A stretch of 6,169 nucleotides of DNA from positions 1-6,169 of the forward strand of contig JACQQT010000035.1 in assembly GCA_016206815.1 (NCBI GenBank), in the 5' to 3' direction. The translations under genes and the position numbers were made by a program. Origin of the DNA: Candidatus Omnitrophota bacterium (lineage in GTDB: Bacteria > Omnitrophota > Omnitrophia > Omnitrophales > Danuiimicrobiaceae). Numbering within the stretch: the stretch's first letter is position 1; the number at the start of each line of letters is the position of its first letter. Below are positions 1-6,169 of the stretch, piece after piece. The notes under the pieces are model-generated. The model was not told the DNA's origin and did no database searches. It was given only the letters and a program-made list of their open reading frames with translations.

Positions 1-744
1 GCATTGAAGTTAGCGCAGAAGAGAGGTTACGCAGAAGCGGATCCGAAGCTGGATATCGAAGGAATTGACGCCGCGCACAAATTGACGATTTTGGCCAGCC
101 TGGTGTTTGGCGGATGGGTCTCTTTTAAAGACATCTATGTCCGGGGCATTTCCAGCATTCGGAGCGAAGATATTTCGTTTGCAGAAGAGTTTGGTTATAC
201 GATCAAATTGCTTGCGGTTGCCAAAAAGACCGGAAAAGGAATTGAGGCACACGTTCAACCGGCTTTATTGCCAAAGTCACACGTGCTGTCAAACGTTCAC
301 GGTTCGTATAACGCGATTTTGATGCAGGGGGATGAGGTCGGCGATATTCTGCTGTACGGCCGGGGAGCCGGCAGCCGGCCGACCGGCAGTGCGGTGGTGA
401 GCGATTTGGCGGATCTTGTGCGCCTGCAAGATCAGGACGCTGTGTTCGCTCCTGATTTAAGGCCGCTTCAGATTGAGAACATCTCCTCACTTCTTTCCCG
501 GTATTACCTGAGGCTTCATGTGATTGACCGGCCGGGAGTGCTGGCCAGAATTTCCGAGGTGCTCGGCCGGCATAAAATCAGCATCAGCGATGTGATTCAG
601 AAGGAAAGGCGGATCGGCAGCGTGGTGCCGCTCATTCTTCTGACGCACCATACGCAAGAGCATTTGCTCCGGCACGCGGTTCAGGCCATTGATCGCCTGT
701 CTGCTTTAAAAGGAAAAACTCAGGTTTTAAGAATCGAGGAATAG
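1..744 (+). CDS. hom: Homoserine dehydrogenase, C-terminal part (5' end outside window)
   Basis: This enzyme makes homoserine by NAD(P)H-dependent reduction of aspartate semialdehyde, the branch point to threonine and methionine, in the cytosol. The frame is open from base 1, so the N-terminal Rossmann nucleotide-binding domain lies upstream; the TTG at base 4 is not the real start. Visible first is the substrate-binding/catalytic segment ADPKLDIEGIDAAHKL. Its Asp (bases 67-69) and Lys (79-81) match the catalytic Asp/Lys pair of the family. Next comes the glycine-rich GRGAGSRPTGSAVVSDL segment (about bases 358-408). The end is an ACT domain (about 505-720, with RYYLRLHVIDRPGVLA), typical of the long bacterial form of roughly 430 residues and implying amino-acid feedback, probably by threonine (family knowledge). 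The stop TAG directly abuts the thrC ATG, which suggests translational coupling. Nothing looks broken. Confidence 0.96.
   Translation, partial: ALKLAQKRGYAEADPKLDIEGIDAAHKLTILASLVFGGWVSFKDIYVRGISSIRSEDISFAEEFGYTIKLLAVAKKTGKGIEAHVQPALLPKSHVLSNVHGSYNAILMQGDEVGDILLYGRGAGSRPTGSAVVSDLADLVRLQDQDAVFAPDLRPLQIENISSLLSRYYLRLHVIDRPGVLARISEVLGRHKISISDVIQKERRIGSVVPLILLTHHTQEHLLRHAVQAIDRLSALKGKTQVLRIEE
736..740 (+). promoter_or_regulatory. Ribosome binding site for thrC
   Basis: GAGGA lies inside the last codons of hom, with a short 4-base spacer (ATAG, containing most of the hom stop) before the thrC ATG at 745. Ribosomes finishing hom would be positioned to reinitiate on thrC. The motif and spacing are seen directly; its use is inferred. 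Confidence 0.55.
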
Positions 745-1827
745 ATGCCGCCCATCAAAAAAGTTCCGGTCAAAAAAATTGGGGTGATCGAACGGTACCA
801 GGAATTTCTGCCGGTGACCGAAAAGACGCCGATCATTTCCTTAAACGAAGGCAATACCCCCCTCATTTTATCGGAGGCGCTTCCGGGCGAGTTGGGTCTT
901 ACGGACATCAAGATTTATTTTAAATTTGAAGGCCTCAACCCAACCGGCTCTTTTAAAGACCGCGGCATGACGATGGCGGTTTCAAAAGCGATGGAGGAAG
1001 GCGCGAAGTCCATCATGTGCGCCTCCACCGGCAATACGTCCGCTTCAGCCGCCGCTTTTGCTTCGCGGTGCGGTATGCAGTGTTTCGTTTTGATTCCGGA
1101 AGGGAAAATTGCGAAGGGGAAACTGCTTCAAGCGTTCCGTTACGGGGCAAAAGTAGTGGTGGTGAAGGGCAATTTCGATTTGGCGTTGGAATTGGTGAAG
1201 AAAATCACGGCGAATTATCCGATCCAAATCGTCAATTCGGTGAATCCTTACCGGATTGAAGGACAAAAGACGGCTGCCTTTGAAATTTGCGATGACTTGG
1301 GAGAGGCTCCCGATTATCACGCGATTCCCGTCGGAAATGCCGGGAACATCACGGCGTATTGGCGGGGGTATCAGGAATATCAGAAAGCGGGGCATTCGAG
1401 AATGCTTCCTCAAATGCTGGGTTTTCAGGCGGCCGGGTCTGCCCCGATTGTTTTAAACCGCGTGGTTGAAAAACCGGAAACGATTGCCACCGCCATTCGA
1501 ATCGGAAATCCCGCCAGCTGGCAAAGCGCCGTTCGAGCCCGCGATGAATCGGGCGGCTTGATTGATATGGTGACGGATGAAGAGATTACCTGGGCGTACC
1601 GCTTTCTGGCGGAGCGAGAAGGCGTTTTTGCTGAACCGGCCTCGGCCGCTGCGGTTGCCGGCGTGGTGAAGCTTGCCAAAAAGAATTATTTTAAACAAGG
1701 AAGCAGCATTGTTTGCACATTGACGGGGTCCGGACTGAAAGATCCCGAGTTTGCTTTGAGTTTCGACGATCCGACGGAAGCGGTAGAACCCACGATGAAG
1801 GCCGTGCTGAACGCAATCGGAGTTTAG
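745..1827 (+). CDS. thrC: Threonine synthase
   Basis: A PLP-dependent, fold-type II enzyme that converts O-phospho-L-homoserine to threonine and phosphate; cytosolic. It has 360 residues, matching the short bacterial class (Bacillus type, about 350) rather than the longer enterobacterial/fungal class. The PLP lysine is K71 in NPTGSFKDRGM (residues 65-75). The substrate-binding STGNTSASAA segment is at about 94-103, the PLP-phosphate loop PVGNAGN at 195-201, and the C-terminal TLTGSGLKD at 325-333. Low-complexity entry segment ISLNEGNTPL (31-40) is also typical. The start is the ATG immediately after the hom stop, with GAGGA upstream. It needs phosphohomoserine, so some homoserine kinase must exist; none of the usual GHMP type is in the window. 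Related PLP enzymes such as threonine dehydratase are unlikely given the hom neighbour and the phosphate-binding motifs. Confidence 0.97.
   Translation: MPPIKKVPVKKIGVIERYQEFLPVTEKTPIISLNEGNTPLILSEALPGELGLTDIKIYFKFEGLNPTGSFKDRGMTMAVSKAMEEGAKSIMCASTGNTSASAAAFASRCGMQCFVLIPEGKIAKGKLLQAFRYGAKVVVVKGNFDLALELVKKITANYPIQIVNSVNPYRIEGQKTAAFEICDDLGEAPDYHAIPVGNAGNITAYWRGYQEYQKAGHSRMLPQMLGFQAAGSAPIVLNRVVEKPETIATAIRIGNPASWQSAVRARDESGGLIDMVTDEEITWAYRFLAEREGVFAEPASAAAVAGVVKLAKKNYFKQGSSIVCTLTGSGLKDPEFALSFDDPTEAVEPTMKAVLNAIGV
1819..1822 (+). promoter_or_regulatory. Ribosome binding site for the PGM-like gene
   Basis: GGAG near the end of thrC lies 11 bases before the ATG at 1834 and 5 bases before an in-frame TTG at 1828. 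Spacing alone does not decide between the two starts. Family N-termini, which begin close to MKYLVIIPDG, favour the ATG. Confidence 0.45.
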
Positions 1828-1833
1828 TTGACG

Positions 1834-3045
1834 ATGAAGTATCTAGTGATTATCCCGGATGGAATCGGAGATCGGCCCACAGAAGCGCTCGGCGGCAAAA
1901 CACCGCTTGAAGTGGCCCGGATTCCGAACTTGACTTATTTTGCGAAAATCGGGAAGGTGGGGACTATCCGCACTATTCCGGATCGCTTGGAACCGGCTAC
2001 ACACGTCGCATTCGCTTCCTTGATGGGTTATGAGCCTAAACAATTTGTGAACGGGCCGGGTCCGCTGGAGGCCGCCAATTTAGAAGTGAAGCTTGAAGAA
2101 AACGAAATTGCCTTTCGGATGAATTTTGTGACGGAGTCGGGCGGGATTTTGGCTGATTCGACGGCGGGGCATATCACGACCCGGGAAGCGAAAGCGCTTG
2201 TTAATTTTCTCAATAAAAAGCTGTCGAGCGACTTCGTCCGTTTTTTTCCGGGCAGCGGCTACCGCCATATTGCCGTCATTAAAGATGCGCGCGGATTTCA
2301 GGCACTTTCCGCTTCCGTGTTAGACCCGTCCGCCATCGTCGGCAAGCCGATTGAAAACAATCTGCCCAAGGGCCCCGGAGAAGATCTGATTAAGAAATTG
2401 ATTTATGATTCCAAATTGTTGTTGCAAGATCACGAGGTGAACCAAGTGCGTGTGGATTTGGGAGAAAATCCTGCGAATATGATCTGGCCTTGGGGCCAGG
2501 GCTGTATGCCGAAGCCGCCTAAGTTTTCGGAACGTTTCGGAGGGTTGAGCGGCGCTTCGATTTCAACCAGTGACGTGGTGAAAGGATTTTCCAGGATTAT
2601 CGGCCTTACCGTTGTGGAGCTTCCGCCGACCAACGCTTATCCGGATTTTGATTACGAAGGAGAAGCGCAGGCGATGGTAGAACTTGTGCGGGAGAAGGAT
2701 TTCGTATGCGTTCATGCCAGAGCGTGCCATGAAGCATCCCATGAGGGGGATGTGAAGCAGAAAACGTTGTCGCTGGAAGCCATTGATCACCATCTCATCG
2801 GAGCCGCGAAATCTTTTTATGAAGCGGAGAAAGACGTTCGAGTGTTAATTGCGCCGCTTTTAAATACGCCTTACCAATTGCGGCAGCATGTCCGGGAGTC
2901 GGCCCCTTTTATTTTAGCCGGGAAGAATATTTTGAGTGATGAAATCGAACATTTTAACGAGGCGATTGCGCAGGTTTCACAATTGCGGTATCGCGACGGT
3001 TGGAAGTTAATGGAACAGTTTCTAAGCGGGAAAGATGTCGGTTAA
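1834..3045 (+). CDS. ApgM-like phosphoglycerate mutase homologue ('proposed homoserine kinase' group) with altered active site
   Basis: A member of the alkaline-phosphatase-superfamily branch of archaeal-type, cofactor-independent phosphoglycerate mutases. A bacterial subgroup clustered with hom/thrC/lysC is annotated as a proposed homoserine kinase. The protein is 403 residues from ATG 1834 (405 from TTG 1828), normal for the family. Family blocks in order: MKYLVIIPDGIGDRP (D9, metal ligand), GKTPLEVARIPNL, GPGPLEA (about 74-80), IAFRMNF (R95), DSTAGHIT, FFPGSGYRHIAV (R144), NPANMIWPWGQG (212-223), HEASHEGD (299-306) and LRQHV (H352). Departures from the usual residues: the nucleophile motif Ser-Asp is T56-H57; GRGP is GPGP; PPHDI is PSAIV; DEAGH is HEASH (H299); PDHPTP is PLLNTP (L342-L343). 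Of the seven metal-site residues known in iPGM, D9, H303 and H352 remain, and H299 and T56 are substitutions that might still act. The frame is intact, so it is not an ordinary pseudogene. Genomic position argues for the homoserine kinase step; the residue losses argue against normal mutase chemistry. Function is unresolved. Confidence 0.85.
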   Translation: MKYLVIIPDGIGDRPTEALGGKTPLEVARIPNLTYFAKIGKVGTIRTIPDRLEPATHVAFASLMGYEPKQFVNGPGPLEAANLEVKLEENEIAFRMNFVTESGGILADSTAGHITTREAKALVNFLNKKLSSDFVRFFPGSGYRHIAVIKDARGFQALSASVLDPSAIVGKPIENNLPKGPGEDLIKKLIYDSKLLLQDHEVNQVRVDLGENPANMIWPWGQGCMPKPPKFSERFGGLSGASISTSDVVKGFSRIIGLTVVELPPTNAYPDFDYEGEAQAMVELVREKDFVCVHARACHEASHEGDVKQKTLSLEAIDHHLIGAAKSFYEAEKDVRVLIAPLLNTPYQLRQHVRESAPFILAGKNILSDEIEHFNEAIAQVSQLRYRDGWKLMEQFLSGKDVG

Positions 3046-3051
3046 TTTTTT

Positions 3052-4269
3052 ATGGCACTGATTGTTCAAAAATTCGGCGGTTCCTCAGTTGCGGACGTCA
3101 AGCGGATCAAGCGGGTGGCAAAACGCGTGGTCGAAACCAAGCGGAAAGGCAACCGTTTGGTGGTGGTGGTTTCCGCGCTGGGAGACACGACGGACGGACT
3201 GCTTGAGCTTGCCGACGCCGTCACGGATCGTCCGGACGAACGTGAAATGGATATGCTGCTTGCCACAGGCGAGCAAGCGTCGGTGGCTTTGCTGGCGATG
3301 GCAATTCATAAGCTCGGCGCCAAAGCCATTTCGTTTACGGGTCCTCAAGTCGGCATCCTGACCGATAAAATGCACACGAAGGCCCGGATTCTCGACATTA
3401 ACACTTCTCGGATTGACCGGGCGCTTCGCGACGGCAACATTGTGATCGTGGCCGGTTTCCAAGGCAAAACGGAGACGGAGGAAATTACCACGTTGGGCCG
3501 GGGAGGGTCTGACTTAACGGCCGTCGCTTTGGCGAAAGCGCTTCATGCCAAGCAATGCGAAATTTATACGGATGTCGACGGAATTTATACGGCGGACCCC
3601 AAAATTGTTTCGGATGCGCGAAAGCTGGATGCGGTGAGCTACGATGAGATTCTGGAACTTGCTTCGCTCGGAGCGCAGGTGATGCAGTCCCGTTCCATCG
3701 AGGTGGGAAAAAAGTTTAATGTTCCCATCCGCGTTCGTTCAAGCATTCGCCGCTCGAAGGGGACGTTGATTACAAAGGAGAATCCGAAGATGGAAGACGT
3801 GATGGTGAGCGGGGTGGCTTTGAATGAAAATGAAGCCAAGATTACGATTTTCAAAGTTCCCGATAAGCCGGGCGTGGCGGCTAAGATTTTTAAAACCATC
3901 GCAGACCACGGAATTAATGTGGATATGATCATTCAAAATAAAACACAGACGAATACGACCGACATTTCTTTTACGGTTTTTAAAAGCGAGCTCAAACGCG
4001 CGATGGATGCCGTTTGGAAGGCCTCCCGTGCCGTCGGAGCGGGTCAGGTGGTCTGCGACCAAAATATCGCAAAAGTGAGCATTGTCGGTGTCGGGATGCG
4101 CTCCCATACGGGCGTTGCCTCCAAAGTGTTCGGTGTCTTGGCAAAACATAAAATCAATATCGAGATGATCTCGACTTCCGAGATTAAAATTTCGTGCGTG
4201 GTCAGCGGCAAGAAAGGCAAGCAGGCGGTTCGCGTGATTCATCGGGAATTCGGTTTAGGACGAAAATGA
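3052..4269 (+). CDS. lysC: Aspartate kinase, monofunctional, with C-terminal ACT domains
   Basis: Catalyses ATP-dependent phosphorylation of aspartate, the committed step to lysine, threonine, methionine and, through threonine, isoleucine; cytosolic. Its 405 residues fit the monofunctional class. The N-terminal amino-acid kinase domain (about 1-240) shows KFGGSSVAD (7-15), MLLATGEQAS (68-77), TTLGRGGSDLTA (146-157) and YTDVDGIYTADP (172-183). Two ACT domains follow, with VPDKPGVAAKIF (269-280) and GMRSHTGVASKVF (348-360). The NTTDISFT and ISTSEIKISC segments resemble those of enzymes inhibited jointly by lysine and threonine, so concerted feedback is inferred. The start is firm because MALIVQKFGGSS is canonical, yet no good Shine-Dalgarno is visible: six T bases fill the gap after the preceding stop. 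Its end overlaps the cimA start by four bases (ATGA). An internal start may yield a separate beta subunit (see 3774-4269). Confidence 0.97.
   Translation: MALIVQKFGGSSVADVKRIKRVAKRVVETKRKGNRLVVVVSALGDTTDGLLELADAVTDRPDEREMDMLLATGEQASVALLAMAIHKLGAKAISFTGPQVGILTDKMHTKARILDINTSRIDRALRDGNIVIVAGFQGKTETEEITTLGRGGSDLTAVALAKALHAKQCEIYTDVDGIYTADPKIVSDARKLDAVSYDEILELASLGAQVMQSRSIEVGKKFNVPIRVRSSIRRSKGTLITKENPKMEDVMVSGVALNENEAKITIFKVPDKPGVAAKIFKTIADHGINVDMIIQNKTQTNTTDISFTVFKSELKRAMDAVWKASRAVGAGQVVCDQNIAKVSIVGVGMRSHTGVASKVFGVLAKHKINIEMISTSEIKISCVVSGKKGKQAVRVIHREFGLGRK
3774..4269 (+). other. Possible internal translation start giving an aspartate kinase beta subunit
   Basis: AAAGGAG at 3774-3780 is followed, after 9 bases, by an in-frame ATG at 3790 (M247 of LysC). 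Initiation there would give a 159-residue protein beginning MEDVMVSGVALNENEAKIT, made only of the two ACT domains. In Corynebacterium glutamicum and Bacillus subtilis lysC, a separately translated beta subunit begins at the equivalent place, and the enzyme is alpha2-beta2 (established knowledge). Motif, spacing and frame are seen directly; actual use is inferred. Confidence 0.45.
4257..4260 (+). promoter_or_regulatory. Ribosome binding site for cimA
   Basis: AGGA within the last lysC codons sits 5 bases before the ATG at 4266. It supports this start over upstream in-frame codons. With the ATGA overlap it points to coupled translation with lysC. Confidence 0.5.
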
Positions 4270-5831
4270 GCAAGATCCAAATCTACGACACCACGTTACG
4301 GGACGGGGCTCAGGGTGAGGGGATGAGCCTGTCTTTAAACGACAAGCTGCTTTTGGCCAAGCGATTCGATCAGTTTGGGATTGATTATATCGAGGGCGGA
4401 TGGCCGGGCTCCAACCCGAAGGATCTTGCTTTTTTTAAAGACGCCAAAAAAATCAAGTTTAAACACGCAAAGGTGGTTGCTTTCGGTTCAACGCGGCGCG
4501 CCCATTCAAAAGTTTCCAATGACGACAACATTAAAGCGCTGCTGGAAGCCGGCACCGGGACCGTCACCATTTTTGGAAAAAGCTGGGATTTCCACGTGCG
4601 GAAGGTGTTCAAAACCTCGCTCGCAGAAAATCTCAAAATGATTCACGATTCCGTCCATTACCTGAAGTCGAAGAAGCTGGAAGTGATTTACGACGCTGAA
4701 CATTTTTTTGACGGCTTTCACGCCAATCCGGAATATGCCATCCAAACGATCCGGGAAGCGGTCAAAGCGGGGGCCGATCTAGTGGTTCTTTGCGATACCA
4801 ACGGCGGAAGTCTGCCGCATCAAATCGCGATCGGCGTCAAACGAGCTAGAAAAGCAACCAGGGCTCCGGTCGGGATTCACGTTCATAATGACGGGGATCT
4901 TGCGGTTGCCAATTCAATGACCGCAGTGGAGCACGGCGCGATTCAAGTGCAGGGAACCATCAACGGATACGGTGAACGCTGCGGGAATGCCAATTTAACC
5001 AGCATTATTCCGGTGCTTCAGCTCAAGCTGGGATTGCGCGTTCTCGCGCCTCAGAAATTGCGCGAGCTGACAGAACTCTCGCACTACGTGGCCGAAGTGT
5101 GCAATATGCCGATTGAAAACAACCAGCCCTTCACGGGAAAGTCCGCCTTTGCGCACAAAGGCGGTGTCCATGTGAATGCGATGCTCAAAAATGCAAAGAC
5201 CTATGAACACCTGAATCCCTCCTCGGTGGGCAATCATCGGCGGTTTTTGGTTTCGGAGTTGAGCGGGAAATCCAACGTATTTCTGAAAGCAAAGGAATTG
5301 GATCTTAAGTTGGATCAGGACGCGCCCCATACGCGTTCGATTTTACAAAAGGTCAGGGAATTGGAGAGTCAGGGTTATCAATTCGAAGCGGCTGAGGCCA
5401 GTTTTGAACTTTTAATGAAAAAGGAGCTTGGAAAATACAAAGAATTCTTCACCGTCGAAAAAGCCGTTCTTTCAAATGAAATTATCGGAGACGAGAACCC
5501 AACGGTTGGAGCAACAGTTCGAATTGTGGTAAAGGATAAGGAACCGAGAGAAGACAACGCGATCGGCGACGGGCCGGTGGATGCTTTGTATAAGGCGTTT
5601 CGGAAGGTGTTGATTGGATTTTATCCTGTGGTGGAAAAAATCCACCTGACTGATTATAAAGTCCGCGTTGTCGATTCCCAGGCAGGCACAGCTGCAAAGG
5701 TCCGTGTTTTTATCCAGTTTCAAGATGAGGCAGGAAACGCTTGGACGACGGTAGGGGTTGATAAAAACATTATCGAAGCTTCCTGGCAGGCCTTAAAAGA
5801 TGCCGTCGAATACAAACTTCTCAAGGGATAG
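4266..5831 (+). CDS. cimA: (R)-citramalate synthase
   Basis: Condenses acetyl-CoA with pyruvate to (R)-citramalate, opening the threonine-independent route to 2-oxobutyrate and isoleucine. It is 521 residues from ATG 4266, the usual length for the long bacterial CimA group. The frame also stays open upstream to 4194, but family N-termini begin at MSKIQIYDTTLRDGAQGEG. The HMGL-like TIM barrel covers about 1-275. It has R12-D13 (TTLRDGAQGEG), E43-G44 in YIEGGWPGSNPKD, VIYDAEHFFDGF (140-151), metal ligands H205 and H207 in GIHVHNDGD, and NGYGERCGNANL (233-244). The linker contains FAHKGGVHVNAM (295-306). The C-terminal LeuA-type allosteric domain (about 370-521) would bind the feedback inhibitor, probably isoleucine (family knowledge). 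The GEGMSLS segment and the YDAEHFFDG motif separate it from 2-isopropylmalate synthase and homocitrate synthase. It overlaps lysC by four bases. Confidence 0.95.
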   Translation: MSKIQIYDTTLRDGAQGEGMSLSLNDKLLLAKRFDQFGIDYIEGGWPGSNPKDLAFFKDAKKIKFKHAKVVAFGSTRRAHSKVSNDDNIKALLEAGTGTVTIFGKSWDFHVRKVFKTSLAENLKMIHDSVHYLKSKKLEVIYDAEHFFDGFHANPEYAIQTIREAVKAGADLVVLCDTNGGSLPHQIAIGVKRARKATRAPVGIHVHNDGDLAVANSMTAVEHGAIQVQGTINGYGERCGNANLTSIIPVLQLKLGLRVLAPQKLRELTELSHYVAEVCNMPIENNQPFTGKSAFAHKGGVHVNAMLKNAKTYEHLNPSSVGNHRRFLVSELSGKSNVFLKAKELDLKLDQDAPHTRSILQKVRELESQGYQFEAAEASFELLMKKELGKYKEFFTVEKAVLSNEIIGDENPTVGATVRIVVKDKEPREDNAIGDGPVDALYKAFRKVLIGFYPVVEKIHLTDYKVRVVDSQAGTAAKVRVFIQFQDEAGNAWTTVGVDKNIIEASWQALKDAVEYKLLKG

Positions 5832-5860
5832 TCTTACGTTCCACACTTCGCAATGACGGA
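5832..5860. repeat. Possible truncated copy of a dispersed intergenic repeat (CGTCATTGCGAAG type)
   Basis: On the minus strand, the short cimA-valS gap plus the first valS codons read TCCGTCATTGCGAAG, then GTGTGGAACG. This resembles the widespread dispersed bacterial repeat beginning CGTCATTGCGA, as I recall it. There is only one copy in the window, so repetition cannot be shown here; the call rests on recognition of the motif. The valS ATG is within the segment, and the gap has no Shine-Dalgarno. Confidence 0.35.
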
Positions 5861-6169
5861 GTTACCTTCCAAATACAATTCCAAAGCCGTTGAGGGCAAG
5901 TGGTATTCAAAGTGGGAGACGTCCGGCTATTTTAAACCTGCCTTCGACGCCAAGAAAAAGCCTTACACCATCGTCATTCCGCCGCCCAATGTGACCGGCA
6001 TTCTGCACATGGGCCACGCCTTGAACAATACGATTCAAGATATTTTGATCCGCTGGCGGAGAATGCAAGGGGTGCCGGCGCTTTGGGTGCCCGGGGTGGA
6101 TCATGCGGGAATCGCAACTCAGAATGTGGTGGAGAAAAAACTGGCGGAGGAAGGAAAGACCCGCCATCA
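5853..6169 (+). CDS. valS: Valyl-tRNA synthetase, N-terminal part (3' end outside window)
   Basis: A class Ia aminoacyl-tRNA synthetase that charges tRNA-Val with valine, using ATP; cytosolic. Only the first 105 codons plus two bases are present of a protein usually near 900 residues. Seen are ELPSKYNSKAVEGKWYSKWE (3-22), the typical ValRS N-terminus; IPPPNVTGILHMGHA (42-56), whose HMGH (52-55) is the class I HIGH signature; and LWVPGVDHAGIATQ (77-90), which distinguishes ValRS from IleRS and LeuRS. The ATG at 5853 is the only plausible start: the cimA stop TAG is in the same frame upstream and no later start precedes the conserved region. No Shine-Dalgarno is visible in the 21-base gap. It is probably a downstream neighbour rather than part of the threonine pathway, though branched-chain amino acids link it to cimA. 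Confidence 0.96.
   Translation, partial: MTELPSKYNSKAVEGKWYSKWETSGYFKPAFDAKKKPYTIVIPPPNVTGILHMGHALNNTIQDILIRWRRMQGVPALWVPGVDHAGIATQNVVEKKLAEEGKTRH

Noticed and set aside
355..400. GC-rich, partly palindromic CCGG-rich stretch in hom
   Set aside because: It encodes the conserved glycine-rich GRGAGSRPTGSA segment, so codon content explains it.
1045..1413. A minus-strand open frame of 122 codons inside thrC, and similar ones at 203-490 and 3085-3462
   Set aside because: All are shadows of well-supported plus-strand genes, with no family motifs.
1828..1856. TTGACG at 1828 as a promoter -35 box
   Set aside because: No TATAAT-like -10 element occurs at 16-18 bases; the match is explained by the stop/start junction of thrC and the next gene.
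1834..3045. Calling the PGM-like gene a pseudogene
   Set aside because: There is no frameshift or internal stop, length is normal, and many family blocks outside the metal site are preserved, so decay is not shown by the sequence.
3046..3051. Run of six T bases before lysC as a rho-independent terminator tail
   Set aside because: No stable GC-rich hairpin precedes it, and the next gene starts immediately after.
3739..4242. A 167-codon open frame on the minus strand inside lysC
   Set aside because: It lies entirely antisense to a clear, conserved lysC reading frame, has no recognisable domain, and its length is as expected from codon bias of the sense gene.
4194..4265. Upstream in-frame extension of cimA by 24 codons
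   Set aside because: It overlaps the lysC C-terminus, encodes a basic, unconserved stretch, and CimA proteins begin at the MSKIQIYDTTLRDG position, which has an AGGA ahead of it.

Overview
The window is a compact, single-strand (+) bacterial amino-acid biosynthesis cluster. It lies in the aspartate family and the linked isoleucine pathway, and the start of valyl-tRNA synthetase follows. In order it holds: the 3' part of homoserine dehydrogenase (hom, 1-744); threonine synthase (thrC, 745-1827); a full-length archaeal-type (ApgM-like) phosphoglycerate mutase homologue of the group often annotated 'proposed homoserine kinase' (1834-3045); aspartate kinase (lysC, 3052-4269); citramalate synthase (cimA, 4266-5831); and the 5' part of valS (5853-6169). 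Intergenic gaps are 0, 6, 6, -4 and 21 bases. No stretch above 300 bases lacks a gene, and I see no terminator or convincing internal promoter, so one transcript through cimA, possibly into valS, is the simplest reading.

The genes form a logical pathway. LysC phosphorylates aspartate, Hom makes homoserine and ThrC makes threonine from O-phosphohomoserine. CimA opens the threonine-independent route to 2-oxobutyrate for isoleucine. A classical GHMP-type homoserine kinase (thrB) is absent from the window, and the PGM-like gene sits where the kinase would be expected. By analogy with related clusters it is the candidate for that step. Read against the family, however, this copy has lost much of the metallo-active site. 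The Ser-Asp nucleophile motif is Thr-His, the Asp-His metal pair is Leu-Leu, and another metal-binding Asp is His. The reading frame and the rest of the fold are intact. This is the most notable feature here: either a divergent one-metal enzyme or a pseudo-enzyme kept in the threonine operon.

Two smaller points stand out. lysC carries a well-placed internal Shine-Dalgarno and in-frame ATG where separately translated beta subunits begin in some bacteria. The valS start codon lies inside a short segment resembling a dispersed intergenic repeat (CGTCATTGCGAAG type).

Taxonomy: the gene order (hom, PGM-like gene, lysC, cimA) recalls Desulfobacterota/Geobacter-like bacteria and uncultured phyla such as Omnitrophota. 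This rests on memory of gene order and sequence style and is tentative. Base composition looks even across the window, with no sign of recent transfer.
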